Assembly (NCBI RefSeq): GCF_007002745.1
Contig: NZ_SGNY01000008.1
Span: 223,776-287,775, forward strand
Direction: 5' to 3'
Length of the DNA stretch: 64,000 bases
Origin: Martinezella rhizogenes
GTDB lineage: Bacteria > Pseudomonadota > Alphaproteobacteria > Rhizobiales > Rhizobiaceae
Part shown: in pieces, positions 17,223 to 25,885 of the stretch
Numbering within the stretch: the stretch's first letter is position 1
Layout: each line of letters starts with the position of its first letter
Translations under genes and position numbers: made by a program
The notes under the pieces: model-generated
What the model saw: the letters and a program-made list of their open reading frames with translations, nothing else
Databases searched by the model: none
Told to the model about the DNA's origin: nothing

Positions 17223-18728
17223 ATGAGTGAAACGATCGATACCAATATCTTCAATCTCGCGCCGGTCGCGATGTGGATCGAGGATTTCAGCGCCGTGAAA
17301 AGCCAGTTCGATATCTGGCGGGCTGAGGGCGTTGAGGATATCAGGGCGTTTCTTCTGGAAGATTTATCGCGTGTGGCGGCGTGTTCGCAGAAAATCCGCG
17401 TCATCCAGGTCAATGCCAAGACGCTGGAACTGTTTGAAGCGCGCGATCAGACGCATCTCGTCGACAATCTGCATCGGATTTTTCGCGACGACATGCTGGA
17501 AAGCCATGTGAACGAGCTTTCCGAACTCTGGGCGGGGCGGACGGAATTTACCAGCAATGCGGTGAATTATTCGATCGGCGGCAGGCGGCTTGATATTCAG
17601 CTGCGCGGCGCGGTCATACCCGGCCACGAAAACACGCTCAGCCGGCTGCTTTTGACCACCGAGGATGTGACTGAACGGGAAGAAGCCCGCCGCAAGGAGC
17701 TTCTCAATCGCCGTTATGCCGAGGGCATGTTCAAACATTCGCCGGTTTCGCTCTGGGTGGAAGATTTCAGCCGCGTCCGCCGGCTGATCGAAGAGGTCAG
17801 GGATCGCGGCATCGTCGATTTCCGGGTGTTCACGGATGTGCATCCGGAATTCGTGCGGCAATGCATGAGCGAAATCCGTGTCATCGACGTCAACCGAGCC
17901 ACACTCGACCTGTTCTGTGCGCCGGACCGGCAGGTTCTGCTGCAGCGGCTAGGCGATATTTTCCGTGGTGAGATGGAAAAGCCGTTCCGCGAGCAGCTGA
18001 TGGAGCTTTGGAACGGCAATCTCAACCACCATCGCGAGGTGGTGAATTATGCGCTTGATGGTTCGGAGCGGCATGTTCTCCTGCATTTTTCGGTTTTCCC
18101 CGGCCATGAGCATGACTGGTCGCTGGTGCAGGTGGCGCTGACGGACATTACCGCGCGCAAGAAGGCGGAAGCCTATCTCGAATATCTCGGCAAGCACGAT
18201 GTGCTGACCAAGCTGCACAACCGCGCCTTTTATTCGGACGAGTTGAACCGGCTGGAGCGCAACGCGCTCAGGCCCGTTTCCGCCATCGTCATCGATCTCA
18301 ACGGCCTGAAGGAGGCCAATGACAAGCTCGGCCATGATGCCGGCGACGCCCTGCTGCGGCGGGTGGGCGAGGTGCTGAATGGCGTGGTGACCGCGCCCAA
18401 CCATGCAGCGCGCATCGGCGGTGACGAATTCGCCATCCTTCTTCCCGGCGCCGACAGGCAGATTGCAGCCGCCATGGTCGAAACAGTCTATGAGCTGCTG
18501 AAGATCAACAACCAGTTTTATTCAAGCGCGCCGCTCAGCCTGTCGCTGGGGGTGGCGACCAGCGAAGCCGGCGAGACGATGGAATCGCTGGTGCGCCGCG
18601 CGGATATGAATATGTACGAACATAAGAACGCCTATTATGCGGCCCTGCGCAGCAGATCTGCCGATAATAGCGAGACGCCGAAGAGCAGCCCGCAGCCGGA
18701 AGCCACCCCGCTGAAGCGCCTGTTCTGA
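17223..18728 (+). CDS. Tandem-PAS GGDEF diguanylate cyclase
   Basis: 501 residues, cytoplasmic. Residues 10-150 and 168-312 are an internal duplication of the same PAS-like module (PVAMWIEDFS...KIRVIQVN...LELF and PVSLWVEDFS...EIRVIDVN...LDLF, each ending in an ED/TDIT segment). A GGDEF domain follows (about 320-475) with an intact GGDEF at 399-403 and no RxxD inhibitory site. It would make c-di-GMP in response to ligands or partners sensed by the paired PAS units. The Pro/Ser-rich tail after 480 is low complexity. Monocistronic. Confidence 0.9.
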   Translation: MSETIDTNIFNLAPVAMWIEDFSAVKSQFDIWRAEGVEDIRAFLLEDLSRVAACSQKIRVIQVNAKTLELFEARDQTHLVDNLHRIFRDDMLESHVNELSELWAGRTEFTSNAVNYSIGGRRLDIQLRGAVIPGHENTLSRLLLTTEDVTEREEARRKELLNRRYAEGMFKHSPVSLWVEDFSRVRRLIEEVRDRGIVDFRVFTDVHPEFVRQCMSEIRVIDVNRATLDLFCAPDRQVLLQRLGDIFRGEMEKPFREQLMELWNGNLNHHREVVNYALDGSERHVLLHFSVFPGHEHDWSLVQVALTDITARKKAEAYLEYLGKHDVLTKLHNRAFYSDELNRLERNALRPVSAIVIDLNGLKEANDKLGHDAGDALLRRVGEVLNGVVTAPNHAARIGGDEFAILLPGADRQIAAAMVETVYELLKINNQFYSSAPLSLSLGVATSEAGETMESLVRRADMNMYEHKNAYYAALRSRSADNSETPKSSPQPEATPLKRLF

Positions 18729-18747
18729 GAAAAGGCGCGGGCGTTCT

Positions 18748-18859
18748 TGTCTTCCGCCTCGGCCTTGTGCCGAGGATCTAACCACGTCGAATAAGAATCA
18801 AGACGGTGGCATTTCCTCGGGACAGGCCCGAGGATGAAGTCGGCGCAACTGGCCCGACT
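18748..18859. repeat. Palindromic intergenic repeat, about 110 bp, copy 1
   Basis: Two imperfect palindromes, CCTCGGC...GCCGAGG (18757-18775) and CCTCGGG...CCCGAGG (18815-18833), about 40 bp apart. The whole unit matches a second copy at 31591-31704 with only scattered changes, including the core ACCACGTCGAATAA (ACCCCGTCGAATAA in copy 2). Related shorter units lie at 28026-28098 and 35769-35844. Confidence 0.8.
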
Positions 18860-18970
18860 CTCCCTCCCATTTCACGTTCCACTCGTCCTTGGTGTTTTGC
18901 CAGCGCCGTACGCAACTTCACAAGCGCGTGAGACAGCTGTTGCGCTGCAACAATTCCGTTGTCCGAATTT

Positions 18971-18994
18971 TACATACGTCTTAGTATGTATGTA
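18971..18994. promoter_or_regulatory. AcrR-like operator in front of the RND pump operon
   Basis: A 24-bp inverted repeat TACATAC-N10-GTATGTA located 34 bp before the adaptor start codon. The arms, spacing and length are the same as the published E. coli AcrR operator (TACATAC-N10-GTATGTA). The TetR protein encoded at the end of this operon is the natural ligand for it, giving autogenous repression of pump and repressor. Confidence 0.75.
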
Positions 18995-19027
18995 AATATG
19001 ACCTTTTTTGTGGATTCGGAGCGCAGT

Positions 19028-20242
19028 ATGGCGAAGAAATTGGGGCAGATCGTAGCGGTGTTGTTGACGGGCATCGTTCTGGTCGGATGTAGCGATGAGC
19101 AGGCATCTGTGCCCGGTGCGCCGCCGCCCGGTGCGGTCAAGGTCGTGACCGTGAGCCCGGAAGAGCTGCCCATCACCAATGAATTGCCGGGACGCATCGC
19201 ACCGACGCGGCTTGCCGAGGTGCGCCCGCGCGTCTCCGGCATTATCGTCGAGCGGGTGTTCGAGCAGGGCTCCCTGGTGAAGGAAGGCGATGTGCTCTAC
19301 CGGATCGACCCCGCGCCGTTCCAGGTGCGCGTCGATAGCGCCGAAGGCACGTTGCGCCGGGCGCAGGCCGCGCAGTTGCAGGCACGGCAGACGGCTGACC
19401 GGCAGCAGCAGTTGCGCCGTTCGAATGTCGGCTCGCAGCAGGAATTCGACAATGCCATCGCCCAGCTGGCGCAGGCGGATGCCGAAGTGGCCGTTGCCGA
19501 GGCCGGCGTCGCGGAAGCCAGGCTCAATCTGCAATATGCCAATGTCACCGCACCCATCAGCGGCATGATCGGCCGGGCGCGCATCACCGAAGGCGCACTC
19601 GTCAGCGCCACGGGTTCCGAGAACCTGGCAACGATCCAGCAGCTCGATCCGATCTATGCCGACTTTACCCAGCCCGCCGCCGACCTCATTCGCCTGCGCA
19701 AGGCCCTGCAGGATGGCCAGCTGATGACCGGCACGAACGAGGCGGAAGTCAATCTGCTGTTTGATGACGGCACCCGTTATCCGATTTCGGGCCGCCTGCT
19801 GTTTTCCGAAGCGGCGGTGGATGAAACCACCGGGCAGGTGACGCTGCGCGGCGAATTCCCCAACCCGAACGGTGACCTTTTGCCGGGCATGTATGTCCGC
19901 GTCCAGATCCAGCAGGGCATCCAGAAGGCGGCCTTTGCCGTGCCGCAGCAGGCGGTGCAGCGTGATGCGGGCGGCCAGGCGAGCGTGCTGGTCGTGAACG
20001 CGGAAGACACGGTCGAGCAGCGGCGCGTCAGCGTCGGCCGCTCCATTGGCGACCGCTGGGTGATTTCGGAGGGCCTGAAGGATGGCGACCGCGTCGTTGC
20101 CGAAGGTTTCCAGAAAACCGCGCCGGGCGCCAAGGTGAAGCCTGAACCATGGTCTGCGGAGCCCGCCGCCACTGCCTCTGCCGGCAGTGAGAACGCGGCT
20201 TCGTCCGAGACCTCGTCTGAGCCCCCGGCCGCGAAGCAATAA
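19028..20242 (+). CDS. RND efflux periplasmic adaptor (AcrA/MexA family)
   Basis: 404 residues from ATG 19028, fixed by GGAG 8 nt upstream (a longer frame from 18959 would run through the operator). N-terminal lipoprotein signal with lipobox LVGC at about residues 17-20. Adaptor domains follow: the biotinyl-lipoyl halves around RPRVSGII and ANVTAPISGMIGRARITEG, a helical hairpin with many Gln/Ala (QAAQLQARQTADRQQQL) between them, then the beta-barrel. It links the pump to an outer-membrane channel, which is not encoded here. Gene order adaptor-pump-TetR matches the rhizobial smeABR arrangement. Confidence 0.9.
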   Translation: MAKKLGQIVAVLLTGIVLVGCSDEQASVPGAPPPGAVKVVTVSPEELPITNELPGRIAPTRLAEVRPRVSGIIVERVFEQGSLVKEGDVLYRIDPAPFQVRVDSAEGTLRRAQAAQLQARQTADRQQQLRRSNVGSQQEFDNAIAQLAQADAEVAVAEAGVAEARLNLQYANVTAPISGMIGRARITEGALVSATGSENLATIQQLDPIYADFTQPAADLIRLRKALQDGQLMTGTNEAEVNLLFDDGTRYPISGRLLFSEAAVDETTGQVTLRGEFPNPNGDLLPGMYVRVQIQQGIQKAAFAVPQQAVQRDAGGQASVLVVNAEDTVEQRRVSVGRSIGDRWVISEGLKDGDRVVAEGFQKTAPGAKVKPEPWSAEPAATASAGSENAASSETSSEPPAAKQ

Positions 20243-20254
20243 GGACCGATTTCC

Positions 20255-23200
20255 ATGGCACGTTTTTTCATCGATCGGCCCATTTTTGCCTGGGTCGTCG
20301 CCATCTTCATCATGCTGGCGGGCCTGCTCGCCATTCCCATGCTGCCGATTGCGCAATATCCAAATGTGGCGCCGCCACAGATTTCCGTCGGCACGACCTA
20401 TCCGGGCGCATCGCCGGAAGATATCTATCAGAGCGTCACGCGGCCCATCGAGGAAGAGCTGAATGGCGTCCCGGGTCTGATCTATTTCGAATCGACGTCG
20501 GAATCCTCCGGCCGTATCTCGATCAACGTCACCTTTGAACCCGGCACCAATATCGGCGAGGCGCAGGTCGAGGTTCAGAACCGTATCGCCCGTGTTGAGC
20601 CCCGACTGCCGCGGGCGGTGACGCAGCAGGGCCTGCGCGTTGAGCAGGCGGGTACCTCGTTTCTGATGATGGTGGCGCTGACCTCCGTCGACGGCAATAC
20701 GGACGCCATCGGCCTTGGCGACTATCTCAGCCGCAACGTGGTCGGTGAGTTGCGTCGCGTTCCCGGCGTCGGCAGCGCGCAGCTCTTCGCCACCCAGCGC
20801 TCCATGCGCATCTGGATGGACCCGGACAAGATGCTGGGTCTCAGCCTGACTTCGAGTGATGTCATCAACGCAATCCAGGCGCAGAACTCGCAGGTCGCGG
20901 CTGGCCGCATCGGCGCATCGCCAAACCCGGTTGGCCAGCAGATTTCCGCCACCGTCAACGTGCAGGGCCAGCTGACCTCGCCGGAAGAATTCGGCTCCAT
21001 CGTGCTGCGCGCCAATCCGGATGGTTCCTCCGTCCGGCTGCGCGATGTCGCGCGCGTCGAGGTGGGCGGGGAAAGCTACACCTTCTCCAGCCGCCTGAAC
21101 GGCAAGCCCAGTGCGGCCATCGGTGTACAGCTTTCGCCGACGGGAAATGCGTTGCAGACTTCCGATGGCGTGCGCGCCACGATGGAGGAGCTGTCGCGTT
21201 ATTTCCCGGCGGGTATCGAATATGAAATTCCCTACGACACCAGCCCCTTCGTGAAGATCTCGATCCAGAAGGTGATCAACACACTGGTGGAGGCGATCAT
21301 CCTCGTCTTCGTGGTGATGTTCGTCTTCCTGCAGAACATCCGCTACACCATCATTCCAACACTGGTGGTGCCCGTGGCGCTGCTCGGCACCTGCGCCATC
21401 ATGTATGTCTCGGGTTTCTCCATCAACGTGCTCACCATGTTCGCCATGGTTCTCGCCATCGGCATTCTCGTCGATGACGCGATCGTCGTGGTGGAAAATG
21501 TCGAACGCATCATGGCGGAAGAGCATCTGTCGCCGAAGGAGGCGACCCGCAAGGCGATGGGCCAGATTTCCGGCGCCATCATCGGCATCACGCTGGTTCT
21601 GACGGCGGTGTTCGTGCCCATGGCCTTCTTCCCCGGCGCCGTCGGCATCATCTACCAGCAGTTCAGCCTGACCATGGTGGTTTCCATCCTGTTTTCGGGC
21701 TTCCTTGCGCTGTCGCTGACGCCGGCGCTTTGCGCGTCGTTCCTGAAGCCGATCAAGGCCGGGCACCATGAAAAGAAGGGCTTCTTCGGCTGGTTCAACC
21801 GTGGCTTCGACAAGGCCTCGCACAAATACTCCTCGTCGGTCGGCAGCATCATCAAGCGTTCCGGCCGCTTCATGGTCATCTATGCGGCGCTGCTCGTCGG
21901 TCTCGGCTGGGCCTATATGCAATTGCCCAGCTCCTTCCTGCCCAACGAGGACCAGGGTTACCTGATCGTCGACATTCAGGCGCCGGCGGAAGCCAGCAGC
22001 GAACGCACCCTGCAATCCATCCAGGAAATCGAAAAGATCTTCCTGGCGGAGCCGGCGGTCGATCGCGTGATTGCGGTTTCGGGCTTCTCCTTCTCCGGTT
22101 CCGGCCAGAATGCCGGTCTCGCCTTCGCGACGCTGAAGGACTGGAGCGAGCGTGGGCCGGAGGATTCCGCATCCGCCATAGCTCAACGCATCAACGGCAA
22201 GCTTTGGGGCCTGCCGGGTTCGATGTCCTTCACGCTATCGCCACCGCCCATTCAGGGTCTCGGCAATTCCAGCGGCTTCACCTTCCGCCTGCAGGATCGC
22301 GGGGGTGCCGGACAGACGGCGCTGAGCGCCGCCGGTGCACAGCTGATGGCGGCCGCGCAGAAAAGCCCCATTTTGGCCGGCCTGCGCGTGGAAGGCATGC
22401 CGGACTCTCCGCAGGTCAACCTCATCATCGACCGTGAAAAGGCCAACACCTTCGGTGTGACCTTCAGCGACATCAACGCCACCATCTCGGCCAATATGGG
22501 CTCGTCCTACGTCAACGACTTCCCCAATGCCGGCCGCATGCAGCGCGTGACGGTGCAGGCAGAGCAGGGCCAGCGCATGAAGACCGAGGATCTTTTGAAC
22601 CTCAATGTCCGCAACGCCAATGGCGGCATGGTGCCGGTAAGCTCCTTCGCCACGGTGGAATGGGTGCGCGGCCCGTCGCAGGTGGTGGGTTACAACGGCT
22701 ATCCGGCGATCCGTATCGGCGGCCAGTCGGCACCCGGTTACTCCTCGGGTGATGCGATTGCCGAAATGGAGCGTCTGGCGGGCGAATTGCCAAGCGGCTT
22801 CGGTTTCGAATGGACCGGCCAGTCGCTGCAGGAAATCCAGTCGGGTTCGCAGGCGCCGGCGCTTATCGGCCTCAGCGTGCTGTTCGTCTTCCTGCTTCTG
22901 GCGGCGCTTTATGAAAGCTGGTCCATCCCGCTCTCCGTCATGCTGGTGGTGCCGCTTGGCGTCATCGGTTCGGTGGCGGCGGTGATGCTGCGCGGCATGC
23001 CGAACGACGTCTACTTCCTGGTTGGCCTTGTCGCCATCATCGGGCTTTCGGCCAAGAATGCGATCCTGATCATCGAATTTGCCAAGGATCTGCGGGCGGA
23101 GGGCAAATCCACCTATGATGCGACGGTGGAGGCGGCCCACCTGCGTTTCCGGCCAATCCTGATGACCTCGCTTGCCTTCTCGCTCGGCGTGTTGCCGATG

Positions 23201-23389
23201 GCAATTGCATCGGGTGCCAGTGCGGCGAGCCAGAACGCCATCGGCACCGGCGTTCTGGGCGGCATGATCTCGGCGACGATCCTTGCGATCTTCTTCGTTC
23301 CCGTCTTCTTCGTATTTGTCATGAAGTTTTTCGGGGATCGGAAGAAGGACGACAAGATTGCTGCTGACGCCGTGTCGCCGGCGGAATAA
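20255..23389 (+). CDS. RND multidrug efflux pump (AcrB/MexB family, HAE1)
   Basis: 1044 residues, the usual size. It starts with the HAE1 N-terminus MARFFIDRPIFAWVVAIFIM and has twelve membrane helices with two large periplasmic loops. The proton-relay Asp pair is in GILVDDAIVVVENVERIM (helix 4, near 407-408), and a relay Lys is expected in helix 10 (GLSAKNAILIIEF). The trimeric pump captures lipophilic drugs from periplasm and membrane. It is 12 bp after the adaptor gene and followed by the TetR gene 104 bp later. Confidence 0.95.
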   Translation: MARFFIDRPIFAWVVAIFIMLAGLLAIPMLPIAQYPNVAPPQISVGTTYPGASPEDIYQSVTRPIEEELNGVPGLIYFESTSESSGRISINVTFEPGTNIGEAQVEVQNRIARVEPRLPRAVTQQGLRVEQAGTSFLMMVALTSVDGNTDAIGLGDYLSRNVVGELRRVPGVGSAQLFATQRSMRIWMDPDKMLGLSLTSSDVINAIQAQNSQVAAGRIGASPNPVGQQISATVNVQGQLTSPEEFGSIVLRANPDGSSVRLRDVARVEVGGESYTFSSRLNGKPSAAIGVQLSPTGNALQTSDGVRATMEELSRYFPAGIEYEIPYDTSPFVKISIQKVINTLVEAIILVFVVMFVFLQNIRYTIIPTLVVPVALLGTCAIMYVSGFSINVLTMFAMVLAIGILVDDAIVVVENVERIMAEEHLSPKEATRKAMGQISGAIIGITLVLTAVFVPMAFFPGAVGIIYQQFSLTMVVSILFSGFLALSLTPALCASFLKPIKAGHHEKKGFFGWFNRGFDKASHKYSSSVGSIIKRSGRFMVIYAALLVGLGWAYMQLPSSFLPNEDQGYLIVDIQAPAEASSERTLQSIQEIEKIFLAEPAVDRVIAVSGFSFSGSGQNAGLAFATLKDWSERGPEDSASAIAQRINGKLWGLPGSMSFTLSPPPIQGLGNSSGFTFRLQDRGGAGQTALSAAGAQLMAAAQKSPILAGLRVEGMPDSPQVNLIIDREKANTFGVTFSDINATISANMGSSYVNDFPNAGRMQRVTVQAEQGQRMKTEDLLNLNVRNANGGMVPVSSFATVEWVRGPSQVVGYNGYPAIRIGGQSAPGYSSGDAIAEMERLAGELPSGFGFEWTGQSLQEIQSGSQAPALIGLSVLFVFLLLAALYESWSIPLSVMLVVPLGVIGSVAAVMLRGMPNDVYFLVGLVAIIGLSAKNAILIIEFAKDLRAEGKSTYDATVEAAHLRFRPILMTSLAFSLGVLPMAIASGASAASQNAIGTGVLGGMISATILAIFFVPVFFVFVMKFFGDRKKDDKIAADAVSPAE

Positions 23390-23493
23390 AACGGATGTGA
23401 AGGCCGGGCCACATTCATGTGAATGACAGCCCGGCACGACAAGAAAAGGCACGGTGCGAAAGCGCCGTGTCACGACTGGAAGGAGACATCAGC

Positions 23494-24117
23494 ATGCGCC
23501 GTACCAAGGCCGAGGCAGAAGAGACGCGTCAGGCGATCCTTGCCGCTGCCGAGCGTGTGTTCTTCAAAAAGGGCGTGGCCAACGCCTCGCTGGACGAGGT
23601 GGCGGCCGCAGCCGGGGTCACGCGCGGGGCGATATACTGGCATTTTTCCAGCAAGACCGACCTTTTCATCGGCCTCTATAAATCGGTGGCGCTGCCGGAA
23701 TCCGATCTGCTTGATTTCGGTGATCCTGATCTCAAGGGGTTGACCCTGCTTTCCAAGATCGAGGAAGGGGCCTGCAAGTGGCTGGCGCTTCTGGCGCAGG
23801 ACGAACAACGCCAGCGCATCATGACCATCAGCCTGCGCACCAGCTATTCGGACGAATTCGCCCCGGTGCTGCATGCGCAGGAAGAGCTGGACCGTTACCA
23901 CAAGGAGCGGCTGGAGGCGGCTTTTCAGCGTGCGCAGGCCGAGGGCGTCTTCAACGACAACTGGACGGCGGAATCAGCACTCGGTGCGCTCTACTGGCTG
24001 ATCAAAGGCATAGTTTACGACTGGCTGCTGTTCGGCAAACGTTTCGATCTGGTGAAGGAAGGCGCAGAAGCCATGCATCGTCTCATGAAGGGCTTCCAGC
24101 GTCCCCCGGCGCCATGA
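23494..24117 (+). CDS. TetR/AcrR-family repressor of the RND pump
   Basis: 207 residues from ATG 23494, chosen for AAGGAGA at 23480-23486. N-terminal TetR helix-turn-helix (ILAAAERVFFKKGVANASLDEVAAAAGVTRGAIYWHF, in two halves around residue 35) and a C-terminal AcrR-type ligand domain with WLIKGIVYDWLL. Third gene of the pump operon. By family precedent (AcrR, SmeR) it represses the operon and releases on binding pump substrates. The 24-bp operator at 18971-18994 is the expected target. Confidence 0.9.
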   Translation: MRRTKAEAEETRQAILAAAERVFFKKGVANASLDEVAAAAGVTRGAIYWHFSSKTDLFIGLYKSVALPESDLLDFGDPDLKGLTLLSKIEEGACKWLALLAQDEQRQRIMTISLRTSYSDEFAPVLHAQEELDRYHKERLEAAFQRAQAEGVFNDNWTAESALGALYWLIKGIVYDWLLFGKRFDLVKEGAEAMHRLMKGFQRPPAP

Positions 24118-24243
24118 TCAAGCGCCGTATCGTCCTGCCCGGCCGGTCAAATTTCAGTGTATTCTAAAAGACGAGCGAAATTTGCTTTACGTACCTCAAA
24201 ACGGACGTTAGCTTCTTCCCTGAGCTTTGGGAGGAGTTCGCCT

Positions 24244-24303
24244 ATGGTCAAATCAGCAAAAATCGAGGGGCAAAAACCGTTCGTTCTCACCGGCTGTCGG
24301 TGA
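24244..24303 (+). CDS. Possible 19-codon leader ORF before the ribose-type ABC operon
   Basis: ATG 24244 follows a very strong ribosome site (GGGAGGAG, 24229-24236) and encodes MVKSAKIEGQKPFVLTGCR before TGA 24301-24303. The ATPase start (24310) is in the same phase only 6 nt beyond this stop, and has just a weak site of its own (GGTGA). This is the layout expected for translational coupling or a leader peptide. An alternative is that a stop codon has split off an older N-terminus. No homologue is known to me. Confidence 0.4.
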   Translation: MVKSAKIEGQKPFVLTGCR

Positions 24304-24309
24304 CGGCGC

Positions 24310-25833
24310 ATGGCTTCTGCTGACGAAACTTCAGCCCCGGCCCTTGTCCGGACGGTTGGGCTGTCGAAATCCTTCGGGCCGGTTCAGGTTCTGAAAGATA
24401 TCGAGATCGCGGTGCACGCCGGCGAAGTGCACGCCATCATCGGCGAAAACGGCGCCGGTAAATCGACGCTGATGAAGCTGCTGGCCGGCAATGAGAAGCC
24501 GTCGGGCGGTGAAATCCGCATTGATGGTACAGCCGTTACGCTTGGCGGGCCGGTGGATGCCGAACATCGCGGCATCGTTCTCGTCCATCAGGAAATATTG
24601 CTGGCACCCGATCTGACGGTGGCGCAGAACATCTATCTCGGCCGCGAATTGCATAAAGGTCCTGTTGTGGACGATCGCGCCATGCGCGATGGTGCGCGCA
24701 GGGCCGTTGGCGATCTCGGCGGCACGATCGATCCCGACGCCATCGTCGGCAGCCTGTCGATTGCCCAGCGGCAGCTGGTGCAGATTGCCCGCGTTCTGCT
24801 GGTGCCGCATCGCGTGGTGATTTTCGACGAGCCGACCGCGAGCCTGACGCCGATCGAGACCGACGCACTCCTGAATGTCATCCGCGATATCAGGGCGAAA
24901 GGCGTGGCCGTGCTTTATATTTCGCACCGCCTGCCGGAAGTGAAGGAGATTGCCGACCGGGTGACAGTCCTGCGCGACGGCAGGCTGGTCGCCTCGCATC
25001 CGGCCTCAGAGCTGGAGCCGGCCGATATGGCGCGGCTGATGGTGGGGCGGGATGTCGCCAAGCTTTATCCTGACCGCAATGCCGGCGGTGAGCGTGAGCC
25101 GGTTCTTGAGGTGGAGCATTTTAACGTTCCCGGTTATGCGCAGGATGCCGGTTTCCGCCTGCGCAAAGGCGAAATCCTCGGCTTCGCCGGTCTCGTCGGA
25201 GCGGGGCGGACGGAGCTGATGGAGGGCGTGCTGGGCCTGCGGGCCGGGCGGGGAACGGTTCGCCATCTTGGGCGCGCGGTCACTTTCGCCAAGCCCGAAG
25301 ACAGCCTGAAGGCGGGCATCGTTTACTTGAGCGAGGATCGCAAGGGCAAGGGACTGCTGCTTACCAAGGATCTGCGCATCAATCTGACGCTTGCTTCGCT
25401 GAAGAAGTTCAGCCGGCTGTTCCAGATCGATACCCGCCGCGAGACGGCGGCGCTTGATGATGCGGTGCGCGATTTCGACATCCGCACCGGCCGCAAGGAT
25501 CTGCTGGCGGGTCAGCTCTCCGGCGGCAACCAGCAGAAGCTGCTGCTCGCCAAAATGATGTTACTCGATCCCTCCATCGTCATCATCGACGAGCCGACGC
25601 GCGGCATCGACATCGGCACCAAGGAGCAGATTTACCGCTTCATCGCCGGACTTGCGGAGGAGGGGCGCTCGATCATCGTCGTTTCCTCGGAAATGCCTGA
25701 GCTGATCGGCATCTGCGACCGCATTCTGGTGATGCGTTCCGGCCGGATCGTCGGTGAAGTGACGGGGGATCGCATGACAGAAAACGACATCGTGGCGCTG
25801 GCGACCGGTGTTCACACGCAGGAACCCGCCTGA
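24310..25833 (+). CDS. Ribose/galactose-type ABC transporter, double ATP-binding protein
   Basis: 507 residues, two fused ATPase domains as in RbsA/MglA/XylG. The first has Walker A GENGAGKST near 49, signature LSIAQRQLVQIARVL and Walker B VVIFDEPTASL. The second has a degenerate Walker A region (GFAGLVGAGRTELM), signature LSGGNQQKLLLAKM and Walker B IVIIDEPTRGID. This asymmetry is normal for the family. Followed by its permease and binding protein on the same strand. Confidence 0.9.
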   Translation: MASADETSAPALVRTVGLSKSFGPVQVLKDIEIAVHAGEVHAIIGENGAGKSTLMKLLAGNEKPSGGEIRIDGTAVTLGGPVDAEHRGIVLVHQEILLAPDLTVAQNIYLGRELHKGPVVDDRAMRDGARRAVGDLGGTIDPDAIVGSLSIAQRQLVQIARVLLVPHRVVIFDEPTASLTPIETDALLNVIRDIRAKGVAVLYISHRLPEVKEIADRVTVLRDGRLVASHPASELEPADMARLMVGRDVAKLYPDRNAGGEREPVLEVEHFNVPGYAQDAGFRLRKGEILGFAGLVGAGRTELMEGVLGLRAGRGTVRHLGRAVTFAKPEDSLKAGIVYLSEDRKGKGLLLTKDLRINLTLASLKKFSRLFQIDTRRETAALDDAVRDFDIRTGRKDLLAGQLSGGNQQKLLLAKMMLLDPSIVIIDEPTRGIDIGTKEQIYRFIAGLAEEGRSIIVVSSEMPELIGICDRILVMRSGRIVGEVTGDRMTENDIVALATGVHTQEPA

Positions 25834-25885
25834 GGCTGCGGGTTTCGAAAGATATGGCCTGAAGAAAAGACAATTGAGGGGAAAC

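Noticed and set aside
18872..22186. 1104-codon open frame on the minus strand
   Set aside because: It lies antisense to the RND adaptor and pump, has low-complexity His/Arg/Gly composition and no domain. Such shadows are expected in high-GC coding DNA.
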